Assembly: GCA_037976565.1 (NCBI GenBank)
Contig: CP137675.1
Span: 25,746,831 to 25,810,830, forward strand
Reading direction: 5' to 3'
Length of the DNA stretch: 64,000 bases
Source: Mesocentrotus franciscanus
Taxonomy: Eukaryota; Echinodermata; Echinoidea; Camarodonta; Strongylocentrotidae
Positions 47,340 to 58,249 of this stretch are shown here, piece by piece. The notes under the pieces are model-generated. The model ran no database searches and was not told the DNA's origin. It saw nothing but the letters and a program-made list of their open reading frames with translations. The position numbers and the translations under genes are program-made. Position 1 is the first letter of the stretch; each line of letters starts with the position of its first letter.

Positions 47340-48125
47340 AGTTGTGAAAACATAATCCAAGTCTACTGACCTCAAATGACCTTTGACCTTGACTTTGTGA
47401 CCTGGAATTTGTGTTAATGATTTGTGATACTTGATAGCCCTTGGGTACAAGTTTCATGGAATTTGAACAAAAATTTTTGAAATTATGCTAAAATTTCAAA
47501 ATCTTGATGTTGATGCCACAACAAAGTCTAAGTTTCCAGACCTGAAATGACATTTGACCTTTACTTTGTCACCAAAAGACTAATCACATGATTGGTGATA
47601 CTTGATAACCCTTATGTTCAAGTTTCATGGAATAGGAATGTATACTTTCAAAATTATGATAACAATTCAAAATCTTAGCCTGATGCCACAACATAGTTAA
47701 GTTTGTTGACCTGAAATGACCTTTGACCTTGACCTAGTGGGCTGAAATTCTACTCACATGATTGGGGATACTTGATAACCCTTTAGTCTAAGTTTCATTG
47801 AATAAGAACTTATACTTTCAAAATTATGATGAAAATTCAAAAACTTAACCTCAGGTTAAGTTTTTGATGATGATGCCACAACATAGTCTAAGTTTGTTGA
47901 CCTGAAATGACCTTTGACCTTGACTTTGTGACCTGAAATTCTGCTCACATGATGGGGGATACTTGATAACCCTTTAGTCCAAGTTTCATTTAATAGGACC
48001 TTATACTTTCAAAATTATATTAACAATTCAAAAACTTAACCTTAGGTTAAGTTTTTGATGTTGACGCCGTCGTCGCCACCGGAAAAGCGGCGCCTATGTC
48101 TCGCTTTTTGCTACGCAGGCGAGAC
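47340..48125. repeat. Second tandem family, about four units of 170-190 bp
   Basis: Units begin near 47351, 47525, 47695 and 47880 with CCACAACA.AGTCTAAGTTT, GACCTGAAATGACCTTTGAC and GATACTTGATAACCCTT. The right end has GTCTCGCTTTTTGCTACGCA then GGCGAGAC, a short inverted repeat. It adjoins the pearl-like element and has a similar plan, but a different sequence. Confidence 0.85.
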
Positions 48126-48309
48126 AAAAATGGGGGAAATGTAACAAATATTTGAAACAAAGTAATGAAACCACATAATGGAAGGTTCCCATGCACTGCA
48201 ACTGAACAAAATTAAGTGAAACCTATTCAGAAAGACCACCTGCCTATAAAGAATATCTTTCCTTATCTCCCTTGGCTGGTCTTCATTTACAGATTTCGGT
48301 TGTACTTAC

Positions 48310-48472
48310 TTGATGTACAATTTTTTGGACATATTAGGTAATCAGGCGTATCGTCCGGACATTCCAGGATATCATCAGGTGTAAATCGAAAGGCAAAATT
48401 GTCCAGAGTGCCATAGATATACCCGCCGGTTGCCACAAGATAACTGACTCCAAATGGCCACTTGTTTGCTAT
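48310..48472 (-). CDS. Sema-protein gene, exon at end of the sema domain
   Basis: A 163-nt exon with acceptor ATCATCACAG and donor GTAAGT (minus strand). It begins in phase 0, matching the exon at 52417-52514, and ends in phase 1, matching 38597-38920. It reads IANKWPFGVSYLVATGGYIY, GTLDNFAFRFTPDD, then ILECPDDTPDYLICPKNCTS. The first part fits the closing beta-propeller blade of a sema domain. The cysteines at the end could start a PSI-like module, though it is not complete here. Confidence 0.78.
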
Positions 48473-48559
48473 CTGTGATGATTGGAAAGAAATGATAATG
48501 AAAAGCAATAATGATAATTATAATTGAAATTATTGCTATTATCAAGTATTCAGCATCAC

Positions 48560-48925
48560 ATCTGCCTGGGTGAGGAAAAGTGAACTGAATCACTATGCCC
48601 CTCGGGTCTCTCCTCCCGGTATAACTGATTGGGGTTGTGCAGGTGGGCCACTAAACCTGGGTTTCCCCCTACTCTTAAAATAATAGTGCAGAGGTCTCTA
48701 AACATGCAAAGGTGGTGACTCTCCTCTACACAGGGTCTCCATTTCACGTCTTATCTGTGGGACGGAGTCTTTTCCACTGTAACCTAGCCTGTGTCTATGA
48801 AACAGAGGAGGGGCATGCTAACAGACAATGCAGGCTTAAGTCAACCGCCTGGGTTGGATTCAAACCCATCATGGGTTCCACAGGCAGACACTTTTAATAC
48901 ATACTGAGCCAACTCACCTCCTCTT
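48560..48925 (-). mobile_element. tRNA-derived SINE
   Basis: On the minus strand the head has an A-box-like TGGCTCAGTATG (near 48912-48901) and a B-box GGTTTGAATCC (48866-48856) at the right spacing for RNA polymerase III. The body includes CACCTGCACAACCCCAATCA and GGAGGAGAGACCC. A matching body fragment is at 55808-55905 on the plus strand, which supports a mobile family. Confidence 0.75.
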
Positions 48926-50945
48926 TACATGTATATTGTACTTAAAAGGAGTTTGTTTCAACACATTTAGTCTCTTATTTAAACATATTTGTGGCTTACA
49001 CCCAGTAAATCAGATCGATTGATCAATCTGTAACTGAAAAAAGAAACATTTAGTCTCGTTAAAATATACTGCGGGGAAACCGCTTAGGCAGAATAAGCTC
49101 AACGCCTTGTACTTTTCTGTATCTCTTAAGCCTTGTTCCGATATGATGCAGAAAAACGCTGCATTTTTTGTTGTTTTAATAACTGAAGTGTAATATATGC
49201 TTCCCATATCTCTCCATCTTGAACTCAGTGAATACTCATAGGACCTTTCTTGCACTCAGCTGCTATTCATTTTACACGTTGTAATAAACAACGCTTGTTT
49301 TAATAACACTTCATATCTCACCAAACCAGAGATATGTACATATGCACAGGATCTTTGCTACATGCACTACTTTTTTTCAACCCCGCTTTCCTTTCACTTA
49401 TACTTTAAAAACACTGCTGAGGTTTGTACTAGCATGTGTGAACAAGCCTCTAAATTTACTATTACCCTGTAACTTGATTCAGATATGCATATACAATGTG
49501 TGGACTAGAGAAGAAAGTATACTTTCAGGAAATGCTACAAACTAAATTGTGACCATCCTGACCTTTAACTCAAAATCACACCATGCAACTTCTTTTGTGT
49601 GGTTTTGTGGAGCCTGGTCACATTTTGGACATTAACCAAGTTCCTAACTTCAACCCTGGACCAAACACTAATCCTGACCCTAACCCTATTAAAATAAAAT
49701 AAAACATTTCAACATTGACCCTAAACCAATATTTTTGACAAAAGGAAGCCAGGCGTACATGTAAATGTTGCTGCGCAATAGCCGGATCACTCCACTCAAT
49801 GATTAGTACAATACGTATTTTTATCAAAATTGATACTTCCCAAATCTTTGAATTTTGTTAGCTCATAGCCATTTGCTACTTGTGGTAGTACATGGAAATA
49901 TATGCAAATGCATATAATGATCACAAATTCAATTCAATTCAATATCATTATTATTAATTGAATGATATCTAGTACATGTACCTCAGTTCTCCTCAAAACG
50001 TCCTTATGTTTTTTAATTGACTTCAAATTCAGGGAGAAAAACATTTTTGTCCTCATCCAAGCATTATTTAAGGGATCATGAGATATGGAGAAATACTGCA
50101 CTGTCATCCGAGTACTTTTGCGCAAAGCATAAGATACACTGATCGTTCTGGTCTGCCTTTTATTTATTTATTTATTGCGTTTTATTTCAACAGGGTAGCC
50201 CCATCAGTAGTTAGAATACTGTTATACTTAGGGGCCCTGCATAACATGAAAATACATATAAAGACGTACATATACATGAAAATATCATTACAAGGTGAAT
50301 AGTAATCATGATATACCAGAAATAATACATATCAAATTTCAAATTTAAATGTTAACTCAGCAAGTCAAAAAGGAAATCAAGAAAATCATACATAAACATA
50401 TTTTGAAAACAAATCCTTATATCATAGTAAAAGAGTGTCTAAACATAAGTATACATAATGCCTTCATACAAATAATAATATTGAACAAATAATTTTTGGC
50501 TCTTGTATAGAGCTCATGTCTGTCATACACGTACTTGACACTCCTGGTGCTCTACCGTTATTACTCCAGCTTTAGCATGGATGCTATAATTATGCTCTAG
50601 CATTTCAAGGAACTACTTCCTACCAGTTATCCATTTACTTCACCTGGGTGGAGATCGAGGCAGATTAATTTCTTGCCAAAGGACATTAGTGCTATGACAA
50701 TAACATCATTATTTCTACATATGTTTCTTTGAGGCGGTTAGGCTTAGTGAAATCCTAACTGAAACCTAACCCTAGTCCTAGGACAATGTAGCATAGGGAT
50801 TGCTCGACACTTACTCCTCTGACAATTGCTCAACGTCAATTTCATACACCAACTAAACAATTAACTTCAAGCCTGGACCCAACACTATACCTAACCCTAA
50901 CCCAAAACCCAATTGCAGCCCTCACCCTAATCCTGTACCTTTGAT
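48926..50945. other. Intron sequence; LINE tail and degenerate CCTAACCC words
   Basis: AATTCAATTCAATTCAAT at 49926-49943 looks like the TTGAA tail of a minus-strand LINE. TTTATTTATTTATTGCG at 50160 and the GGGTAGCCCCATCAG that follows resemble LINE 3' sequence. 49640-49690 and 50755-50930 contain scattered CCTAACCCTAA words. No gene. Confidence 0.5.
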
Positions 50946-50949
50946 GCAG

Positions 50950-51524
50950 CTAGATGGATCTTCCGACTGCACGCAGTCGAAAATGATGCCTCCACCATAG
51001 AGCAATTTTTACAAACCAAAACAGAAATTCAAGTTGAGCCTCATTACCTTTGACCTTTGACCCTAAATCTAATCAGTTCATTGGCTCTGCAAGATACTAC
51101 ATATCCTGAGTTTGATAGTAATCCATCCGTAGGTTCTAATTATAATGCGTTCACAAGCTATTTTTGCATACCGGTACATAATGAGCCCCACGACCTTTGA
51201 CCTGATGACCCTAAAATCTAATCAGTTCATTGGCTCTGCAAGATACATACATGTATTGAGTTTGTTGGTAATCCGTCCATCTGGTTTAATGATAATGCGA
51301 TCACAAGCTATTTTTGCATATATAATGAGCCCAACGCCCTTTGACCTTGTGATTACAAAATTTAATCAGTTCATTGGCATTGCAAGATACATACATGACC
51401 CAAGTTTGGCAGGAATCCATCAATCGGTTCTTGAGATAAAGCGATCACGAGAACGGGACAGACGGACAGACGGACAACCCGAAAACGTAATGCCTCCGGC
51501 TACTTCGTTGCAGAGGCATAAAAA
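50950..51524 (-). mobile_element. Pearl/HINE-like element, copy 2
   Basis: The same end structure as 45757-47314: CGACTGCACGCAGTCG hairpin, CTAG terminus at 50953-50950 (minus strand), AATGATGCCTCCACC just inside, and AATGCCTCCGGCTAC...GCAGAGGCATA at the far end. It holds only about three diverged core units. Confidence 0.75.
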
Positions 51525-51526
51525 AG

Positions 51527-52017
51527 CCCGGACAACTGGCATGCACGCAGAGGTCGGGTGACCTGTGTAGGACTATTGATTTTTCACCCTATGAAACGCA
51601 CCTCTGTTTCTGTAACTGAACCTTTGACGTGCAAGGCTCGGTGAAAACCTAACTTAAACCAAACCGTAATCTTAAGACCAATGTTGCATAGGACTAACAA
51701 TTTCTTTCACCCTGTGAAAGACACCTCTGTATGCATATTTGAGATCTCAGACCTCATGAAATCCTCACTAAAGTACATGGAGCTTTAAATAGATAAATGT
51801 AGTGGAACTAAAAGCCATGTCCAAAATGCAAACTGCATAATTGTAGAAGATCATATGTTTTTCACACAGGGGTAGAACAAGGTTGTTGAAAAATGGAGCT
51901 GGTAAATGCATATAACATCTCGGCAAGGCTCAATGTTAGCTAGGTAAACTTTTATTCAGATATGTCCAAAAAGAACTTCTAATTAAGAAACATCACCAAC
52001 TATATGTATGTACAAAC
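51527..52017. other. Intron sequence, nothing recognised
   Basis: No repeat boundary or exon supported. Confidence 0.45.
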
Positions 52018-52270
52018 TTGTACCAGCTTTTAAAGCTATGTCAACCACTCTTCCTCAATACATCTCCTTAATACTCTTTCAGCACCAGAAAAATTCATAT
52101 TCACTTTGTTCTACTTTGGCTTCTTCCCTTTTCATTCCCAAATCCAGAAAACAGGCTCGCTTCAAATCCTTCCAATATGTTGCCCTACGCCTATGGAATC
52201 AACTCCCTGCATTTCTAAGAAATAGTACTTCACTTGACTTTTAAAAAAAACATCTGAAAACATAACTCCA
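52018..52270 (+). pseudogene. CR1-like LINE C-terminal fragment
   Basis: Reads LVPAFKAMSTTLPQYISLIL, SLFIPKSRKQARFKSFQYVA and LRLWNQLPAFLRNSTSLDF, the conserved C-terminus of CR1/Jockey-like ORF2 (usually ..PRLWNSLP..IR...). A stop follows, where other members continue with FKK.LKT.L; KKHLKT is still visible after the stop. Confidence 0.78.
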
Positions 52271-52416
52271 CAATTCTTAATTTGTTGATTGACTAAGGGA
52301 TAACGCCTTGTATCCTCTGGAAAATGCACTATATATATCCAATTATTATAATTTCAATTGTCATCATTAGGCAATTTGCGTTCCATACCTTAGACCTGAC
52401 CTAACATGTAACGTAC

Positions 52417-52514
52417 CTCTAGTTCTGTAGCACAAACGTCAGGCTGGATTTCAATCTGCTCTGTGATCAAGACCTCAGATGCACTGATGCTAGCTTCATA
52501 GATTGTATTATCAT
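52417..52514 (-). CDS. Sema-protein gene, exon in last propeller blades
   Basis: A 98-nt exon with acceptor CTTCTTTTCAG and donor GAG|GTACGT on the minus strand. Two leading bases complete an Asn codon started in the exon at 55404-55614; it ends in phase 0. It reads DNTIYEASISASEVLITEQI, then EIQPDVCATELE. The pattern of a strand such as VYVGTNDNTIYEASI over the splice junction fits the conserved VxFxGTxxGxLxKV strand of sema domains. Confidence 0.82.
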
Positions 52515-52529
52515 CTGAAAAGAAGATGG

Positions 52530-53060
52530 GAATCAAGTTCAAATTTATTTTTAAAAGTTTTCTACATGTCTGTTTCTTGTAGTACAAAACAAATTATTTA
52601 TTTAAAAAAAACATATACACAAAGCCATAAACAAAAATCATATAAAAGGAAATTACTTAGCATACTCTGTACAATGGTGTTACATAAGAAAAAGAAAAAT
52701 AGATATCTAACATAACAATAATGAATCTGATCAGAAATTTTCTGATTGTAATTTACATTATAAAGCAATTGAAGTATGTAAGATAGTAAAAGAAACATAG
52801 ATGCAGGTGGAGCAGTCTATTAAAAACAATTGCTAGTATTTTCTAGACCCCTGTCATAGACCCCCCCCCAAAAAAAAAATCAAGATATCTTATTCAACCC
52901 TTTATTTACCATTGGTCCCGACTGGCATGAGTGAAATTATGGATCAAAACCCTGGAGTATCACGTTTTTAAAAAGTGTATTATGCATGTACACTGTACTG
53001 CGACAAACGTACAGTGGCAGACTAGTAGTCCCCTTTTTGTTTCATTTGTAGACCAAAGCC
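52530..53060. other. Intron sequence, AT-rich, nothing recognised
   Basis: Includes C and A runs at 52861-52880. No feature supported. Confidence 0.5.
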
Positions 53061-53064
53061 TTAA

Positions 53065-54325
53065 AGTTGACATTCTAAGGCAATCCCAAATATTGAGATA
53101 ATTACATCAATAGAAAGCTTTTAACCCCCAGAATAACATTAAATGGCATTCAACCGACAAAACAAGTTCAGAATAGTGTATTTATGCGAGTAAACTCCAC
53201 CAAAAATCTCGAAGTCGGAAATGCTGAAATGCACGGAGAAACCGGGTCCTCTATTCTTGACGTCACAACTGGTGATCATGGGCTTAGTGAGAGTGAATGG
53301 CAATGATATGCTCACGTAAATGCTATCCTGTCAGAGCTTAGAATTTTTATTTTTAACAAGTTTATGTGATAGATTTTCTGTTTATATTTGAATGAAGAAT
53401 AACTATGCAACGTTTTCCAGTCGCTGATTTCTTTTTATATCCTCACATTATCCTTTTTGGTAGAGTTTTAAGATGGGTTTACTACTTGGGAAACAAGGTT
53501 TTAATCATATGCACGTATGAATAGGCAGGTGTACATAGACATTATCTTGTCATCAGATAAGGTACAGGAGCAGTTTTATGAAACAAATAGGCCTAGAACC
53601 GTGACCGTAATTATCATGGATGTGTGTGACTGCCTCAAAAAAGGATACGGTACCAGTTAAATATTTATAAAAAAATATATATCAAACTTGAACGAGATCA
53701 AGCTTCCTCTATTTAGCTGACGATGTCTATGCATGACTAGTGATTGAACGATATTCATCCCGCAAGTGATGCGGCTCTTGCACGAACCTTCGTGAAGCGA
53801 GCGGAATTGGCAGGTAAGACCAGGCCGCTGCTCTCGGCGGCTTGTGGAACATACGAGCACTAGGTATCTGTATATCGGCAATTGCAAGAGAGTGAGAGCG
53901 ACGCACACATAGCTGCATTACTATCCTGGCTGTGTATTAAAAACTGTTCTATTGATTCTCAACATTTCAAACACCACTGTACAAAACTCAACTGAGTTCA
54001 CTCAAAATCGGTACTTTAGTGACAATCGATGACACCTAAATAGCAGTAAAATACAATCTTTTCAACTTACCGATGTTAGAATAAAAATTCAAATCCAGGT
54101 ACGTGAATATACTCTTTCCCGGTTGTTATGTCACAAATAGTGGACCAGCTCTCGTGACTGATTTTCCAGGCAAACAGAGGAGGTTATTTTTTTGATATTT
54201 CAATTGAGGATATCCAGTAGCCAGATGATTTTCGTGACATGCTATGTAAATGAACAACTTATAAATAACATATGCTTGTCATAGGTACCAAATGAAAGGA
54301 CATTTATTGTCTTAGAATGTCACCT
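53065..54325. mobile_element. TTAA-flanked element, family 4 (1.26 kb)
   Basis: TTAA at 53061-53064 and 54326-54329 flanks inverted ends AGTTGACATTCTAAGGCAAT and, from the other side, AGGTGACATTCTAAGACAAT. No transposase-like frame was found. Fits piggyBac or Kolobok by duplication type. Confidence 0.9.
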
Positions 54326-54329
54326 TTAA

Positions 54330-54589
54330 AGACATAACACAAGGATTGAGTGTACATTATAAAAACTTTGCGTAATAACCCACTTTCGGCAATGGGTACA
54401 CAACACATATTATGTCACCCGTATGTAGCTGTTTTATTCTGGAATAAACTATAAGCCACTGGTTTAATTATCCCCTGAGAAATACATTGTAGCACAAGCA
54501 TATTATTTGAATAATAATACTAATAGTAATAAAGGTAATAATAATGTATTAACAGTAATAATACTGATTGCTACATTTACATATTATAC
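54330..54589. other. Intron sequence with ATA/ATT repeats
   Basis: AATAATACTAATAGTAATAA-type low complexity at 54500-54570; nothing else. Confidence 0.5.
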
Positions 54590-54906
54590 CTGGGGGGTGT
54601 TTCACAAAGATCCTAAGTTGAACTTATCTCTAAGTTGGACTTAAAAATTATGGAAAGCCGTTAGCATCTATGAAAAATATTTTTTTAAAGTTATTTTAAA
54701 AGGCATAAAATGTTGATTCAAATTATTCATATTTTCTATTATCAAGGAGATTTTATGTGCTTGATGTGGAATTTATGAAAAGTGTAAAATACTTGAATTT
54801 TTGCTTTTGAATATATTTTATTTGAAGGCTACAAATGGCTCTCCATAGTTTTTAAGTCCAACTTAGAGTTAAGTTCGACTTAAGATATTTGTGAAACACC
54901 CCCCAG
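54590..54906. mobile_element. Hairpin MITE with GGGGGGTGTTTCAC ends, copy 2
   Basis: Ends CTGGGGGGTGTTTCAC and GTGAAACACCCCCCAG. Same length and design as 28714-29029, in the opposite internal orientation. Confidence 0.9.
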
Positions 54907-54909
54907 TGT

Positions 54910-55403
54910 GATTAGGATGCTCTCATGTGAATAAAACACTTGGTGGCTTGGTGCTGGTACCAAGCAAAGCAGACTTCAGAAAAAAATATACCAATAGAAA
55001 ATTCCCTCTGATAATTGACTTTATATGCCACACCAATATCAAATCTTTCTGTTCCACATTGTATTCATCATGGGAAAGATTTGAAGGATTCAAAACTATT
55101 TCCAGGGCAAATTCAATCTATACACAGGGTTAAAACAGTTTTCAGGAAGCTAATCAAGACCAGAAAAAAGTTAATTTTGCAAAGGCATTGTGTTGCACAA
55201 AGCAATCCTTCTGTCAATTGGTGCCTATTGTTTTGTGTAAAACTCCACAGTAGGTAAATGAGTGACTGTGCAGGGAGGAAAAGAAAGCAACCTAAGTGTT
55301 AAACCCTTGTGTATTCCTGTAGCGGCATTTTGTGCCACTAGGTTTGGCCAAGCAACTTCAAAAACAACCAATTTGCATGGCCTGTTGCTAGCACAGAACT
55401 TAC
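54910..55403. other. Intron sequence; short plus-strand frame of unclear origin
   Basis: LVPSKADFRKKYTNRKFPLI and the following RFEGFKTISRANSIYTQG (54965-55130) look like a decayed coding relic, possibly of a transposon, but match no family that I can name. Confidence 0.4.
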
Positions 55404-55614
55404 TGGTGCCGACGTAGACTCGGATGGAGTTGGATGATTCACTGAATACTGCCAGCTGTTGGCCACGGATGCCCTCAAACACAGCTAGGGCTTCATCGGT
55501 TTGGCGGCTGTAATCACTGCATGTTTCTCCTAAGCCGCAATTTGGTGCATTGGTGTTCAGCAAAGTATAATCCTCCAGATGGTTATATTCCTGGAACCTG
55601 AATGGTACTGAGCA
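55404..55614 (-). CDS. Sema-protein gene, 211-nt sema exon
   Basis: Acceptor ATATTACTTACTGCAG and donor ACCA|GTAAGT on the minus strand; phase 0 in, phase 1 out, both matching neighbours. Text: CSVPFRFQEYNHLEDYTLLN, TNAPNCGLGETCSDY, DEALAVFEGIRGQQLAVFSE, SSNSIRVYVGT. The final RVYVGT is the sema strand usually written VAFLGT or VLFIGT, and the preceding stretch with its cysteine pair suits the plexin/MET type of sema more than classical semaphorins. Alternative: a divergent semaphorin. Confidence 0.85.
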
Positions 55615-55807
55615 CTGCAGTAAGTAATATGAAATATAAAATGATATTATAACCATAATACTTAGTAGTAGTAGTACAAGTACAAAATAGTTGCTGTAGT
55701 AGTAATATAGTAGTAATACAGTACCAGCAGCAGCAGTAGCAATAGCAGTAGCAGTAGTAGTACTAGCAGTAGTAGTAGTAGTAGGAGTACAAGTCGTTGT
55801 AGTGGTT

Positions 55808-56100
55808 CACCTGCACATCCTAATCAGTAATAATATAGTGAGGAGAGACACGTGGGTTTCAGTGATTCAATATGCTTTTCCCTCCTAGGCACTGGTGAAG
55901 CCAAATACTTAATAGTAGTAGTAAGCAGCAGTAGCAGAGCAGAAGTAGTAGCAGAAGTAGTATTAGTATTAGTATTAGTAGTAGTAGAAGTAGTAGTAGA
56001 AGTAGTAAGTAGTAGTAGTATTAGCAGTAGTATTAAGTAGTGTAGGTATTAGTAGTGGTAGTATGAGAAGTAACAGCAGGAGCAGTAAGTAGTATATATG
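55808..56100 (+). repeat. SINE fragment with (TAG)n tail
   Basis: CACCTGCACATCCTAATCAG, GAGGAGAGACACGTGGG and TTCAGTGATTCAATATGCTT match the body of the SINE at 48560-48925. It then runs into AATAGTAGTAGTAAGCAGCA, a TAG/CAG microsatellite. More (TAG)n lies upstream at 55660-55790. Confidence 0.7.
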
Positions 56101-56446
56101 AAGCAGTCGTGTAAATGTATGTATGTCACTCCATGATGCTTCAGCGCTCCCATTTTATTATCCTGGTTACATGCAGCCAACGGGCCACATATGTAGTGCT
56201 CAATTCTTCGTCCCGATGGTTAATTAAAGGGTGAGTGCGGCCCATTTGCAAGGTGAATTGAATTAACAGAGCAAAACAAGCAAAACAGTGAAGATTTCAT
56301 GAAGTTGTAGAAATTTAAAATTTCACATAAGTTTCATGAAACAGTGATTTGTATCACACAGGCTGTATGCGAATTAGCGAGTTTACGATGTCCAGGGGCG
56401 GCAATTTCTTTTCATGACCGGGGAAGAAACGCGAGGGACGAGGAAG

Positions 56447-57258
56447 CAGTGGCGTAATGAGCAAAACGTTTTTGGGGGAGGAGGACAGAAAAAATCTGCA
56501 ACACCATCACTCTTACATGCTACGTGCAGGTCCCGCGGAAGGTTTTTCAAAGTGGGGGAGGGGGGATTTACAATCAGGTAGAGCAAAGCGAGTGGAGCAT
56601 AAATTGATGTGGGGTCCAGGAGCAAAGCCCCATGAAGCTCAGGGGTTTTAGGCATTTAATTAAGGTCAGATGAGCATATTTTGATACCTTATTTGTGACG
56701 CTGGCATGCAGGTCACTAATTGGAGTGGAGTCCAGAGTGCCGGGCCCCCAGACGCTCGGGGGTTTTAGGCATTAAATTAGGATCAGATGTGCATCAGGGG
56801 CCCACCTTAGGGCCCTTGGTGGGGTCCAGGAGGCAGAGCCCCCGGAAGCTCAGGGGTTTCAGTCATTTAATTATGGTCAGATGAGCAGCTAGGAGCCCGC
56901 CTTAGGGCCCTTGGTGGGGTCCAGGGGGCTGAGCCCTCGGAAGCTCAGGGGTTTTAGGCGTTTAATAACGGTCAGACGAGCATCCAGGGGCTCGCCTTAG
57001 GGACCTTGGTGGGGTCCAGAGCCCCCGGAAGCTCAGGGGTTTCAGGCATTTAATTACAGTCAGATGAGCAGCCAGGGGCCCGCCTTAGGGCCCTTAGTGG
57101 GGTCCAGGGGGCAGAGCCCCCGGAAGCTCAGGAAAAATGATGACATTTCAGCAACATTTGTAAATCACTGGTATCGAATTAGAAATAAACCATGTTTGAA
57201 TTTTATTTGGGCTGGGGGACTGCCCCCACCCCCCCCTCCTCCCATCAGTACGCAAGTG
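56447..57258. mobile_element. CAGTGGCGTA-type hAT-like element, copy 3
   Basis: Left end CAGTGGCGTAATGAGC, right end CATCAGTACGCAAGTG. Flanks CGAGGAAG (56439-56446) and CGAGGAGT (57259-57266) agree in the first six of eight bases, fitting an old hAT 8-bp duplication. The core has about five units with AAGCTCAGGGGTTTTAGGCA and GGTCAGATGAGCA, the inverted form of copies 1 and 2. Confidence 0.85.
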
Positions 57259-57631
57259 CGAGGAGTATAGTGAACGAGAGGGGTGAAGGTGACGGAAGTG
57301 AATACTCCTCACAGGTTTTTGAAGTATTGTTGTATTAAAAAATTACATTCCTTAGCAATAATATAGCATAAAATATAGCATAAAATCAAGCAATATACTT
57401 TTATCACACTTCACTTTTTTTGGTATTTACTTGTACATTTTGAAGGATATTATGCGAGGGCGTAGCTCCTGAGTGAGAAGATTTTTGCAGTATTTGCTAT
57501 ACATGTACATTTTTTTTTGCACTTTTTTAAATTTTCAGGGGATGATCCCCCGAAAACCCCCGTCTGAAAACTTGAAGAGAGAGTAAATTTCTCTTTAATC
57601 AAATATCTTATTCATTTCGCCTCAAGCTTAC

Positions 57632-57782
57632 ACTCCTACGGGCTGATGTATCCTCAGCTTCTTTATCCACACTCTGCCACAGGTGTGTTGCGGATAACTG
57701 ACCTCTGCGATTGTCTTCGTTAAACAAGACATCGATTTCGGTCATGTTGTACCGACAGATTGCAGTAGAAGATGACCCAGCA
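57632..57782 (-). CDS. Sema-protein gene, exon with ICRYNM motif
   Basis: A 151-nt exon, acceptor TTACCCCCACAG, donor AGT|GTAAGC (minus strand). The first base completes a Ser codon from the exon at 58181-58241; it ends in phase 0. It reads AGSSSTAICRYNMTEIDVLF, NEDNRRGQLSATHLWQSVDK. SSTAICRYNMTEID is the sema strand SAVCxYxMxDI, the strongest single match in this gene. A better-looking donor GAG|GTCAGT lies inside the exon but would give the wrong phase for the next exon. Confidence 0.88.
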
Positions 57783-58180
57783 CTGTGGGGGTAACCAGAA
57801 AGGGAAAGAATATTACAAGGTTCTATGTGCATGTTCATAACATGTATGTAGTACATAAGAAGTGGTGTATACTGCGAGGTTTTTTAATCACCAAAATGAT
57901 ACGAAATTGATTCACTCTAGCTAAACGTCACATGCACTGCACATCATAGAAATGGGCAAATGGGACTACTCACGCATGGGGAGTGACAGTTTGGTCCAAA
58001 CTTTTCAGCCATTTCTTGTTATATTTCAAATATAAGAGCTTTTAAATGGTAGTCCTTTTATAGAGGGGACATTTCTCCCATGATATTCTTCCAAACTGAA
58101 CGAGAAAGCTCACAAATTATCTTTCAACATTACCAGAACTCAACTTTCTCTTTAAAAGCCAAACATGCCTATCTCCTTAC
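57783..58180. other. Intron sequence, nothing recognised
   Basis: Short intron between two sema exons. Confidence 0.6.
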
Positions 58181-58241
58181 CTGGAGGTAGTGAACAATCC
58201 ATAGATAAAATCTTCATCACTTGGAGATTGGACCACATCCT
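58181..58241 (-). CDS. Sema-protein gene, 61-nt exon
   Basis: Acceptor TTTTTCTTCAG and donor CAG|GTAAGG. It carries two leading bases, 19 codons (DVVQSPSDEDFIYGLFTTS) and two trailing bases. DVV.SP...FIYGLFTTS is the sema sequence usually seen as DVF.LP....VYGVFTTS. Phases agree with the downstream exon, and with the upstream exon only after its frameshift. Confidence 0.88.
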
Positions 58242-58249
58242 CTGAAGAA

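Noticed and set aside
50755..50940. CCTAACCC words as an interstitial telomere
   Set aside because: Copies are scattered and imperfect, mixed with other text; no run of TTAGGG longer than about two units.
45907..51450. Evenly spaced repeats as a CRISPR array
   Set aside because: Repeats are tandem units without unique spacers, in a eukaryotic context.
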